From the NCBI GenBank assembly GCA_903813345.2, contig CAIIXF020000002.1, positions 8,265,555 through 8,329,554 of the forward strand: a stretch of DNA of 64,000 nt. Direction: 5' to 3'. This DNA comes from Owenia fusiformis. Its lineage: Eukaryota; Annelida; Polychaeta; Sabellida; Oweniidae. Positions within the stretch are counted from its first letter, which is position 1. Each line of letters begins with the position of its first letter. The notes under the pieces were generated by a model. It saw only the letters and a list, made by a program, of their open reading frames with translations. It made no database searches and was not told where the DNA came from. This document shows positions 25,881-37,610 of the stretch, piece after piece. The translations under genes and the position numbers were made by a program.

Positions 25881-27798
25881 TGTGACAAAATTGTGGTTTT
25901 CATTTTTTGTTTAATTTTTGAACTTTTATATTTGGAGTCAGTCGACTCTTTCAGAGAGTTTAATGGCTCAAATGTGTACATGTAGAATGTCACGTAGGCA
26001 CTGGGATGTTTACTGATCAGCAGACTGTAGTGGAATAAATTAGAATAATTAAGTACCCAGCAACCGGTGATCAGCCAATAAGATTCTTTTATTTGAATTT
26101 CCCTCCAACTTAAGTTGTAGTTTTCCCATGATGCAACTTGAGGTGTCTGGATTTAATGTTTGTAATTAACCACGTGAATCAGAGTAAACTAAGATCTTGA
26201 AGATACAAGACCTCGTCAGTTTGGATTTATTTATGTGCAAGCGTGTTTTATTTAATCTGTGGACTTATTGGAGCATTATTTTGGATATATTGGATTAGTT
26301 GCAGTAATCGTTAGATGCAGATTGTATTTGGTGTGACTATTGAAGAAAATACAAGACAACAGCCAGTGTTTTGGTGAGTTAGCCATTTTCTTGATTGTGG
26401 TTGGCATAAAATGGGTAATTAGCTGTCCGCCATCTTGCTTTCTTGTTCCCACAATTCCCGGCGGTCGGCCATCTTTGATTTTGAAGGAAGTGACGTCATT
26501 TTGAGAAGTTTTGAGCTCCAGATTCTCTGAGTAGATTTGGCTCTGTCTAATCTCATTTCTTTGATCGATATTCGTGAGTCATTCTGCTCTGAGTATTGGT
26601 GGCTCCTAGTCATTACCCCTCCAAGCTATAAATGCTCCTACTTTGTCGAGGCGATCTGACTCTCACCCAGGGTTGTATGTTGAGGAAGGTTTACTCTCAT
26701 TGGAGCCAAAGTTACATTACCGGAACTGAGGTGCTCCAAGGCGAGAGATAACAGCTCTGTCTAATCTCATCCTTTGATCGACATTCTAGAGTTGTTATTC
26801 TCTACAGAGGTTGTAGTGAGGTTGCTCCTGCGAAGCGGTGACTCCGAGAGCAGAAGTTACTCTTTGGAGACAGTGTAGCTCATTGAGTGAGAGCACTCTT
26901 TGAGTAGAGGTTACTCCTGAGACGAGGCGATTCCCGGGGCTGAGGTACTAGCAGTGTGTGGATCTCGTTCAAGAGCAGAGGTTACTCTTGAGACGAGGCG
27001 ATTCCCGGGGCTGAGGTACTCCCAGTGTGTGGATCTCGTTGGAGAGCAGAGGTTTCTCCTGAGAAGTGACGACTCCAAGAGCAGAGGATACTCCCGGAGC
27101 CTGGACCCCTTCCAAGAGACAGTGTAGCTCAAGAGTGAATTGAGCAGAGGTTGTAGAGAGGTATATCCTGAGAAGTGGTGACTCCAAGAGCAGAGGTTAC
27201 TCTCGGAGCCTGAACCCCTTCCAAGAGACAGTGTAGCTCAAAGAGTGAAAGCACTCTTTTGAGGAGAGTTTAAGGGTGGTTACTCCCGTGACAAGGCGAC
27301 TCCCGAAGCAGAGGTTACTTCTGGAGCCAGGGCTCCTTTCCAAAGACGAGATAGCTCAAGAGGGAGAGCTCTTTTCAAGCAGAGCAGAGAAGAGTAGACA
27401 AGCAAAATATTGCAGAGAGCAGAGCCGAGTATATCAGAGTATAGCAGAGCAGAGACAAGCAGAGTATTGCAGATTAGAGTAGAGACAGATAACTCAGAGC
27501 CAGAGTGTTTTGGACCCTTGTATATATATAGAGACATTTGCATTTGAGTTATTGGCCATAAAGGCTTTATTAAAGGACACTTTGAAATTTATTGTGATTA
27601 TTGTGTGTTGAATAGATTGTTAAAAATCCTGTAATTGATTGTTTTGTATATTCCTGTGTTCTCCATCTCCTAGCTCAGTGACAGCCGAAGCACCAAACAA
27701 GCTCGGCGCCCGTGAGAAACACCTCCGAATCCCTTATCATCGCCACCAGACCTTCTCCGAGGGAGTACAGGTACTCGGCGGGAGTCTGGCGCGCGACA
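25881..27798 (+). repeat. 3' LTR of the gypsy element
   Basis: It repeats the 5' LTR. The offset is 9008 bp at the start and 9010 bp at the end, explained by one additional TA in the TATA-box run near 27521. By eye no other difference was found. The original receptor frame resumes immediately after it at ATAT/TGTATAA. Confidence 0.92.
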
Positions 27799-27802
27799 AT
27801 AT

Positions 27803-28309
27803 TGTATAAAATGTTGATCTTTCAAAATCTAATTTTACTAATATGTTAAAGTTTGGTGCCTGGATTCTTTCCTCTGCTATTGGTGAATTATATATGACTG
27901 CTATAACAACCAGGAATAAATTATAAACGTTAATGTATTTCTCATTTAAACTGGACTGCCAATTAATATTTGATTGAGAAACATATCGAATGAATGAACA
28001 ATCAAATGAACAATGGCCCAACTTAAGTCCTAAACATATTTGAGCCTTGGCCTAGTAGTTCATGTAAAAATTCCTTTATATTTTATATGGGTCAAATTCA
28101 CAGAGAATTTGAGTGTTATTAAACAATAAACATATTTGAACCATGGCACATTAGGGAATTATAGGGAACAACATGAATTTTTCTGAATCGATATTATTAT
28201 CTTTATAAATATTTTTGGACAAACCCCAATGCCAAATGGCAATATCTGTCATTTCTGAAGGCTGGTTATTACGTAACATTAAAATAGATTTATATGATAG
28301 CCTATACAT
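27803..28309. other. Displaced 3' flank of the GPCR gene
   Basis: This held the original receptor stop codon and 3' UTR before the 10.9-kb insertion. An AATAAA hexamer lies near 27913. No independent gene was seen. Confidence 0.55.
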
Positions 28310-28314
28310 TTAGA

Positions 28315-28735
28315 AACTGAAACTGAAAAGCTAAGACAGTGTTACATTTGATGAATAAAAGTCCCTCATTAATGAACTGAATTGCTAAGACAGTGTTACA
28401 TTTGATGAATAAAAGTCCCTCAATGATGAATTGAATAGCTAAGACAGTGTTACATTTGATAAATAAAAGTCCCTCAATAATTAACTGAATTGCTAAGACA
28501 GTGTTACGTTTGTTGAATAAAAGTCCCTCAATGATGAATTGAATAGCTAAGACAGTGTTACATTTGGTGAATAAAAGTCCCTGAATAATGAACTGAAAAG
28601 CTAAGACAGTGTTACATTTGATCAATAAAAGTCCCTTATAATGAATTGAATAGCTAAGACAGTGTTACATTTGATGAATAAACGTCCCTTATAATGAATT
28701 GAATAGCTAAAAGACAGTGTTACATTTGCAGCAAC
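28315..28735. repeat. Tandem repeat of about 55-60 bp, about 7 copies
   Basis: Units carry GCTAAGACAGTGTTACATTT followed by gatgaataaaagtccct and a variable gaatgaattgaata link. Several units are diverged by point changes and short indels. It lies downstream of the minus-strand LGR-type receptor gene. Confidence 0.9.
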
Positions 28736-28822
28736 AACAGGTTTTAATGCATTGATGTATCATGCGAATATTGTAATTGATGCTCAACATGTCCAGTTTT
28801 ATGTAATAATTAAATAGGAGAG

Positions 28823-31800
28823 TTACGCATTTGATGAGCCAATGGTGTTTCCCACCGAATTTTTAATTTCAGAGAAGCCTGTTTGAGGAGTTTGCGAATT
28901 ATTTACGCGTCTTCTCTTGCAAAACATTTTACTCCAGGGCACTGTACTGAACGTGTAGACCATAGGGTTGATGGCGCTGTTGATGGGGAGCACAAATATG
29001 CTGAAGTACGCAAATTTATCTCCTGAAAAATAAATTAATCCTATAAACCATAAAAGCATTTATAACATGGTACATACCAATAACAGCTTGATTATTGAAC
29101 AGGTTGATGCTGAATTAAGGAATAAATAATGATAGACCATTCAAAATGGTAAAATTCAGCTCGAGTTGGACAGAATGTGCTACAAAACACGAACCTAAGC
29201 TGATTATACAGCATATATATCCAGCAGCTCAAGTAATCGAGTGAGAATTGCCTCGGGATATTGAACCTGGACGTTATCTGGTGAATTTCATAATGTCTCG
29301 GTTGTTTAGTTGTTTAAGCGCCCTGGTTGCTATTTCAACCGAGGGGTATCTAACTCAATTATTGGAGCCCTTTGGACGTATTCTCGTGACTGAATCTCTG
29401 TTCAGTAAAAGCGGATATGACTACTAAATATATAAGCACTAGTGCCAAGGGAAAGGACCAAAAGTTGTAATGGAACTTGCAAGAAAAAGCAAACTCTAAG
29501 TGCATACCAGTAAAGAAAAACAAACCCCATATAGCCCAAAACCATGATCTAACATGAAAAGAAACAATGTCTAATACCCCCTTTCCCTCACCATTCAAGA
29601 ATCAATATCACAATCCAAGACCAGAAGACCAAGGGACATTTCATTCATACTGAAGTCATTACAAGTCAGTGAAGTCGTCACATACGGCTAAAATATTTTA
29701 CAAATCGACCTTTTTCTTTGTGAAAGTAAACTTTTCCTCAGACGTTATTTACAACCAGATTACAACTAGATGGGGACCAGTGCTTGGGCTGCTCTGTAAT
29801 ATTTTCAATGTATTTAGTATGGTCTATTCTTGACAAAATATGTGCCCAAGCGTGGTTCATTATTTGGGGGACATGGGGAGGGCATCCACCATGATTATTT
29901 ACCTGGAAGTGTGATGCCATGTAGAGCCAGGAATCCAACTATGGATATGGGAACCCAGCAACAGAAATCCGTGACTACAATCCAAAGCATTTTTCTTGCC
30001 ATCTTCATGTCTTGTGTGTTACGTCCAGCATGACTAGTACGAGTGGATCTATGTCGAAGAACGGTGGAGCAGTACATCGCGAGATAGCAGGCCGCTACCA
30101 GGAGAAACCCAACAAAAGTGGCCACATTAAATAGAGCGAATGAATATTCCCATCCTTTGAAACGAAAATCTGCTAGAACAAGAGGAAGGCAGAATCCATA
30201 CTGAGAATAGAATACGTGGAATCCAAAGTAGGTCAAAGGGAGAAGTGGCAATCCAGAATCCAACCAAAAGCCAAGATGGTATAGGCTCTGTGTTTGGTCA
30301 AACGAAGGCCACATTTAAAAGGAAATACAATCCTAAAGAACCTATCAGATGTCAAGGTAACGAGAGTAAAAACTGACATTTGACTTGAAAGAGACACCAC
30401 AAAACCAGCTATCATGCATGTCCTTCCATTTACCCATTCCGATTGATTTTCAGCATATTTTCCCCGAAACCTTATATCCATGGCCGCGATGATAACAATA
30501 TATATGCCCATCAAGAAATCAGAGATTGATAAGTTCAGAATCATTATGTGGTTGATGTAAGAACTGTCAGTCGATTGCTCTCGTGCACGCAATCTTATGA
30601 CAGTAATGTTTCCAAAGAGTATCAGTAGACCAACTACCCATAGAGAAATTCTTAGTATGTCACTTTTGATGAGGTCCGTGCATGACGATAAGTAGTCTGG
30701 TTGTGGATAACACTCGTAATGTGCTTGAATGTATCCTTGCCGATTGTGTGAATGTTACTGCCTACAAGGTGCAGAACCTTGAGGGAAAATAAGCCAGAAA
30801 ACGTGGATCCTTTTAAACTACCTCCTTGTATTCGTGTAGTGGACAAGACCAAAGTTTCCAATTTCTCTAGATGTTCAAAGCAGCTAGGTTCCAATGTCAA
30901 ACGACCTTTGTTGCCTTCGATTCTTAAATCTTTCAAATTCCCCAGCCCTTTATATACGTCTTTCGTAAGGCCTTCGAGTTCATTGTTTGACAAGTCAAGT
31001 GTTTTCAGCATTTCAAGGTCCTGAAATCCATTAGTCATGATTTCTTTTATTTCATTTCCAGACAAGCTAAGTTCTCGTAAATCTTCAAGCCCCTTAAATA
31101 ACTCTGGTTCAATTACTGGAATGTGATTGCATTTAGAGACAGGTTACTGGTGTCATTTTGCATTCCGAGTCGGGCTGTACCGACACCCTTTGGACTACAA
31201 TATATCTGTTTGAGTTGTGGTGAAATTTTGGTCTGCCGAGTACAGATGTTTGACTCAGGATGAGACTTGGGGTCGATACTTCTCTCTGACAGAGAAACAC
31301 ACGTGAAACGATCAGTTATGACATCATTACACTTTCGTGTAGAATAGATGCCCGGAGGGACCTCCAGTATTTCACACGTGGTGGAACTCAGCCTCGTGCC
31401 TGGAATGAAAAAAAATGAATTTATTTAAATGCGTAAGGTACCCAAGTTGTACAATTTGAGAATTCAACTTTCCGGGAAATTACAGATTCATAGACCAGCG
31501 CTTCAAAAATTCCACTCAAACATGTCAAATGTGACAAGAATGGGGTACTTTGGACGGTTGATTATTTGGTTGACAGTTTAACCAAATTTGTGCCTCCCTT
31601 GTTGTTGAGTAAGGAATGAAATGTGTACAGATAAAGTAAACAATGAACAAAAACCTCTAGTATTTCTGGTATTTCCTGGAAAATTGGTAAGATAACGTGA
31701 TCATTTCATGAAGTAAAGTGGTGGGATTTTATTTTTATTCAATCGGACTCTTCAATTTGACCATCTTATCTTTTAAACAGAAGTACCAATGGAAAATTGC

Positions 31801-32896
31801 TTTTTATAAATAATGTCATTGTGTGTTGTGTCATGTATCAAAGAACCTGAATTGACAAGTTATGCATACTCTCCCAGCCGCCCCTCGTCCCTGCTTGGAT
31901 CAAATTGTCATAAACTCTACCTGCATAGATGATCGTCTTTGATTCTATGTCACCTCGTTGTGTCTCTTTCAAAGTTTCCTTTATGCAACGTTTTTTATCA
32001 CTGTTTGCTAAATCTGCACCATAAGACCAACACATCTTTCTTGCATCAAGCCATGTCGTGTTTTTGTATGTTGCAATGAATAATCTGTAGCAATCACCAT
32101 TACAATAGGACCAGTCCTTTTTACACGGTGCAGCATATATATCTACAAACAAAACACACAACCGGTGTGTAAATAGTACACATTTTCTCTTTGTGGAATT
32201 TCCCATTGTAATCAAATGGTACAGTTCCAAGCAGATTTTGAGATAACAGGAAAGTAAATCTTTTTGGGTTGCGATATAAACCAAACCAACCCAATGAGGT
32301 GTGTATTAAAGACTAACTTTTCCTGCTTCTGTAGTGAACGGGTATTTCAATTGCGCAATTTTGATGAAGGATAAAAAAGCAAATGGGACCTCATGGGACC
32401 TCGTGGGACTCGATGGGGCAAGATGGGGCAAAATCCCACGGAGTCCCATGGAGTCCCACGGACTTCATGGGGCAAAATCCCAAAAGGTCCCACGAGGTCC
32501 CACGCAATGTTAAGTCTATGGAGGTCCCAACTTGCCCCATTGGTGTATACCGGGCTTAAGAAACAACTGTGCAATTCTGACCTTTTTTATGACTTGACAA
32601 ATGTTAGATCTATTAGACATATATGTAGGCCTAGGAGTGCATTAGGGCATTTAAAATTCAGCACAGGAGATTGAATAATCTCAATATTTAAAAAAATGAA
32701 CCCTTCAAAGATTGTATCATGCCCCACGTACGTGGGTACGAGGTACGAAGATTTTTAGCGCCTGTTTCCTTACCACCACCATTTGTTCTTTCAGGAGCTA
32801 ACGTTTTTCCGTCAACCGGAACAGGTGCAACCATTCCTTCATCAGTACATGTATTTTCTAACCCCGATAATACTCTGATTGCAACGCATAAAGGAT
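28823..32896 (-). pseudogene. C-type lectin / LRR / 7TM receptor gene (relaxin- or GRL101-like) with three frame breaks
   Basis: Four minus-strand exons share phase 1 at every junction: 32896-32774, 32142-31921, 31399-29903 and 29022-28823 (stop). The second exon and the start of the third give a C-type-lectin-like domain (CKKDWSYCNGDCYRLF, W.DARKMC, then KCND.....FTCV). Leucine-rich repeats follow (about 31190-30730), then a Cys-containing hinge and a 7TM core with SDRF after TM3 and NPMVY in TM7, as in relaxin-type LGR receptors. The long exon needs three separate -1 corrections, near 31130, 30716 and 30252. The PPEF, histone and gag-pol frames in the same window are clean, so true pseudogenisation is favoured over base-calling error, though splice sites are kept. 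Upstream exons, including any signal peptide, were not found. Confidence 0.72.
32375..32535. repeat. GGGACC/GGTCCC-rich degenerate repeat
   Basis: Short blocks such as TGGGACCTC, GGGGCAAGATGGGGCA and their complements (GTCCCACG, GAGGTCCCA) recur in both orientations, so the segment can fold on itself. It is GC-rich in an AT-rich neighbourhood and lies in the first recognised intron of the CTLD-LRR receptor gene. Confidence 0.6.
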
Positions 32897-32953
32897 CTGA
32901 AAACGGGAACAGGAAATGTAATGAAGCTGATTAAAACTATATAAACCATATTA

Positions 32954-35154
32954 CGAGGGCTGATCCAAAAGTCTGGGACGCCCCGTTTTAACTTGCAGAT
33001 TATAAAGATCAACATCTTAACAACTTTGTGTATACCAGGAAATTTTTATTTTAGGTACGTTTCTCGATAGTTTTTAATAAAGAGAGCCTGCCACCTAGAA
33101 CGGAATATAAAAAAGTAAATCACGTCACAACTGTTAATGTGGCAATTAGCACCCTGCTATAGCATGACGGTTACGCCACCTCTGAAAACGAGGTTGGACG
33201 GCTACGTTCAACTGAAGAGGAGGGAAAGCCCCAGAGTTTAAAGATGACAGACATAATTACCTCTCTTGCTTACCACCATTTAGTAATGTATATTTTGAAC
33301 GGAGTTTTGCAAATTGATGCCCGGGGATAACATGAAATAAGCGATAAAAAATGTTGAGTTTGAAATTCAAAACTACACAAAAGGAGCACGTAGATTAGCG
33401 CTAACAGTTTCAAACGATTCTAACTTGTACTATTGAATTATGAATATTTTCTGATCATGAACATGGGTGTATCTTTTAGATCCATTCATTATCTCCAAGA
33501 AAAGTATATATCGATAATTTAGTTAATCAGACCTAAGTGATATTGAAGGGGCAATGGACCAATCAACATACTTTTTCAAAAATGTTGACCTAATTTTCAC
33601 CAAAAATGCAACCTTTTATCATATTTTTGAATGCATAATTAGAATGTGCTTTAAGACATGTTCAATTTCCTAAAAGGAAAAGTTGATTGCTCCAGGGACT
33701 TTAAAGATACAGAATCTGAATGACCAAAATGAACTGAAACCAATGGATAGCATGAGGTTTTTCAATGGAGAAATAACATGGGAAACACTTCTCTTAAAGC
33801 AATTAAGTTTTTCTTTCAAGAACTATTTGATACATCAAAATAAAGAATAGAAATGCATTAAACATTGTAAAAAATGATTGCATTTTTGGTGAAAATGGGG
33901 TCAACATCTATGAAAAAGTGTGTGTTATGGGTTGATTGCTAGTTAGATATCTCCGAGTTTGTTTGACTTTATTATTACTGTATATAATTTCCTTTGAAAT
34001 AATGAATTGATCTAAAAGATAAACCTGTCTTCATTGTCAGAAAATAGTCATAATCCGAGATATAACCTTCTGAAATTGTTTTGCGATAACCTACGTGCTC
34101 CTTTAGTAATTTGTTTATTTTTGTCGTTAGGGCATGGTCTACATTGCCTAACGACCTCGGGGTATATAGATGTAACCTACGTACGATCATAAAAAGCCAA
34201 TTGGGCATTGGAAACCACCTTATATGTTCTACTCAAGCCATAAAAATGTATTTTGAATTTGCGGTTACACAAAAAATTGATGGACGGTTACGCGACCTCG
34301 TTCAAATATGTATCCCCGATTCATTGTCATTAATTTTGTCATATTCATCAGTACTTGATGCTAATTCTTCTTTTGCCTCTTCATACTGTAGCTATCTTTT
34401 TGATTTTCATTGGTTTCATAAATAAAACAAGAAACAATTTTTTCCTTGCCTTATAGAGGCTCAAACAAGAGCGTCTCTTGCGAGTCCTGAAAACAAATAT
34501 AAGCAATTCAATATTCCATTTCTTACCCATTATAACAATGACATGGAAAGAGGCTATCAGAACTAGCAACCTTGACTTGAAAGGTGTACATGCACGTAAC
34601 CGTCCGCTAAATATCTAATGTACAACCAAATTACAATACGTTACCGTCCATAGAATTCATACGTAGTCGTCTAACAACGTTGCGTTTGAAACCTTATTAT
34701 TTATAATATACACCACGTTCCTGTTCTAGATTTGTCATTTTATGACTTGTTTATACACAGTTTTCTTACTGTTAATAGTTTGAGTGGCTCTGAGGCACAT
34801 ATACTGAGAAATCACGAGAATGGACTAAAAATAAGAACTTGGACATCTCAGTCGGTAAGTTTACAGCTTATTTTCTGCTTCTAATAAACCACCTGGCAGA
34901 TTTGACCCAGGCTTTATAACCATCCATATATACGCCATCAAATGGAACTAGTTGAAATGAAATCTTATCTGTGAATCCTGCCTACAGGCGAGAAAGAGGA
35001 CATGCTGTCTTTCCCATCCGCCATTTTTTCTTATCGTTACCGCACAATTTTGCAAATCGCTTTGACGTAACCGTCATGCTAAAACACCGTAATAAGGTTC
35101 AGGTGCAGAACATAACTCCAGTCGTAATACGAGAGACTTTTGGATCACCCCTCG
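32954..35154. mobile_element. Mariner-type TIR element, 2.2 kb, with nested fold-backs
   Basis: The ends read CGAGGGCTGATCCAAAAGTC and, in reverse complement, CGAGGGGTGATCCAAAAGTC: one mismatch in 20. TA flanks both ends (32952-32953 and 35155-35156). A subterminal TAGCATGACGGTTACG motif also occurs at both ends in inverted order. No transposase was recognised. The interior carries further inverted repeats, annotated separately. Confidence 0.75.
33384..34108. repeat. Nested inverted repeats inside the 2.2-kb element
   Basis: AAAGGAGCACGTAG occurs near 33384 and in reverse complement near 34095-34108. Inside it, arms of about 55 bp (near 33553-33610 and 33878-33940, sharing ACTTTTTCA, ATGTTGACC and TTTTCACCAAAAATGCAA) face each other around about 270 bp. 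The pattern suggests one or two smaller MITEs inserted in the outer element. Confidence 0.65.
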
Positions 35155-35156
35155 TA

Positions 35157-37169
35157 TTAGAATTTTGACACCATTATATAAAAAAATTATTAACGATTTA
35201 ATTCCATACATAACTAACATATAACATACACATGTCTGCGGCTTTGCAGAACTGCATTATAAGCCACAAGTAAACAAGTTTGTAAGAAGAAAGTTGGCAC
35301 TAAAGGATAGGTATCGATATGGTGAACGGAATTCAACAATGTTTTTCTCTTAAACCAATTATTGAAAACATTTTGTAAAAAACACGGTATTTTATCTTGT
35401 TATGTAATGTTGACTGAATGGCTACAATTTAATGCAAAAAATATTTATATATATTTTTATAACTGTTTTTGTTAACATTTTTTGTTTTTAGTATGGTTGT
35501 TTTTTGTTCCTTTCTACCAGAGACATATAAAACACCAATGCTTGAGAATGAAATAAAATGCGTTTCCGAACCTTATTGGAACAAAATAGCATATATAAGA
35601 TTTTCCTAGACTTCTCAATAATATAGTTATACAATGGAAATTTTGGTTGATATCTAAAAAGTATGCAAAAACTTAAAACAAAACCCCCCAAAATAGATAA
35701 ACTAAGATAAGCCTTTTATTTCATTAACATTAAGATACTTTTTTAAAATCAACTAAAATTTCCTTTATACAATTACAATATTGAGAGACCTAAAAACACG
35801 TTGTGTTTATGTCGTTTTGTTCAAATGAGGTTCGGATAGATGTAATCATTCCGAACATATGATACCAAGAATCCAATCCATGAAACAAAATCATCACACA
35901 AGTAAAACAGGATAATGATACACTTTCATCTACATACTATGGCATTATTTTTGCTTCTTTATTCATTAAATATAAAAATATTCGATATATGAAATATTAA
36001 TATTCGCTAAATCATTTTCCATTCGGCAAAAACGTTAATATGTTTGTTACAGCAAATTAAGTTTTCAAAATAGCCAATCACTTAATACTATGTGCATTAA
36101 ATTACATATTTTATTCGCTAAATGATGTTTTTGCGTAAATTGTCAAGGTATTCCTTAAGAGTAACACATTATATGCACAATATTGAATTTCTGTTTGAAC
36201 CCTACCAAAATAAGTTTGCCTATATTTACCGAATGGTTTATTTTTCTATGACATGGTTAATGCATTTTACCGAAAGCTAATTTGCTATTTACCGAATGCA
36301 ATAAAGTAATATTCGATAACTTTCGTTGTTTTCGATATTTTGTCACGTGACCTCGAGATTTGCAAAATGGCCGCGCAGCTATTCTACATCGTTCAAATAT
36401 ATCACGTGACTGAAAGTCTCGTAAAGTATCGAAAAATAACGAAATTTATCGAATGTGGCATTCGGTATTTACCGAATATAAATAATTTAAATAACGAATG
36501 TACAAATAATTAATTGAATTATACGTGCGTTAAGGAAAATAAATAGATTCGCTTCATCACACAATTACATGTACATGTACATTGTGTATAAATATTAAAT
36601 GTGAGTGCCAACACAAAGAACAAGTGAAACTATTTAGCGAATATAAATTGTATAGATTATTACATTCGATAAAATAAAAAAAAACATTCAATAGATTTGG
36701 TAAAGGTTTGGTAAACTGTTTGTTTTATTTGGTATTTATGGAATATTTAATGTACCGAATAAAGAAGCAGTTTAAACACCATAACATACAAGGATTTATA
36801 TATTATTGTACAAGAATTGAAAACACTATAATCTGGTCAGTGTTTATATTCTGATTATACGAAATGGTAGTCATTAGTATTGTGATAATAACGTCCCTTA
36901 TACCTATTTATTACAGGTCGTGTAGACCATTTTTGTCCGATTTATAGCAAAAACATTGACTTTTGCACGTTGGTGATGATGCACCTTTTTTTAATAGATC
37001 TCATATCTTAGAAGGGTATCAGTTCAAAAAAATACTAGATGACCTAACATATTTTGCCATGCACTGCGCCTATTCATTTTGCAATTAAATTGTAAATTTT
37101 CTCTTGAAAAATTAAATCTTCCAAATTTGTTAAGTTTTCTTGCAGAAATCGCCTAACCCCCCCCCCCTC
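35157..37169. other. AT-rich spacer with a TTACCGAAT-motif fold-back region
   Basis: No gene was seen. Between about 35940 and 36790 short motifs ATTCGATA, TTACCGAAT and ATTCGCTAAA recur in both orientations. The core (about 36308-36475) forms an imperfect palindrome: ATTCGATAACTTTCGTTGTT and a near reverse complement, each followed by TCACGTGA, around a GC-rich centre (AAAATGGCCGCGCAGC). It is possibly a fold-back or MITE, but no clear TSD was found. Confidence 0.5.
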
Positions 37170-37610
37170 CATCATTTTTGTACGATCATCGAGCGTGTTA
37201 AATGGGTGTCATCGTTTGTGAAATCTTCTATCCTACGCGCGAATTCAGTCCAAAATGGAATTTTTTCTTGTTCGATGGTTAGTCTATAAACATTTATTAA
37301 AATAAAGCGTTCGTTTTGAATCTCAGTGTCTAGAATAAGAAACCGCTCATTTTTATCAGAAATGTGTCGTTTGACCTATTGTCAAGAGAGTCTTTTATTA
37401 ATATCATTACTCCTCTACTTTTAGAGGACCCATGTGAAAAATATATGTCACCTTTCCATTATATGTATTTTCAATTCCGTGTGTACTGTGGGTTTCTTGT
37501 TGAAAGGTATTGTCTTTGTTTTTACGTTTTACCCAATTCATAACCGTATCCCGTTTATTTTGATTCACCAAGCCCCTAACATTAAAAGATAGCATATTAA
37601 AATTCATCAT
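37170..37610 (-). pseudogene. L1/Tx1-type LINE endonuclease fragment
   Basis: The reading MLSFNVRGLVNQNKRDTVMNW followed by QETHST is the start of an APE-type endonuclease (SxNVRGL, QETH). After a frame change near 37430 it continues FSHGSSKSRGVMILIKDSLD, and after a further change NERFLILD...FILINVYR. The fragment has at least two frameshifts, ends in a stop near 37170 and lacks any reverse transcriptase, so it is a dead relic. Confidence 0.75.

Larger units (their letters stand above)
16873..27798 (+). mobile_element. Complete Ty3/gypsy LTR retrotransposon, 10.9 kb
   Basis: LTRs of 1916 and 1918 bp (TG...CA) enclose a primer-binding site, one gag-pol frame and a polypurine tract. The flanks show a 4-bp duplication, ATAT (16869-16872 and 27799-27802), a target known for some gypsy-group elements. 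Domain order (gag, protease, RT, RNase H, integrase) is that of Ty3/gypsy. No envelope-like frame lies between pol and the 3' LTR. The LTRs look identical except for one extra TA pair, so the insertion is young. The element is plus-oriented, like the GPCR gene it struck. Clade not assigned. Confidence 0.95.
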
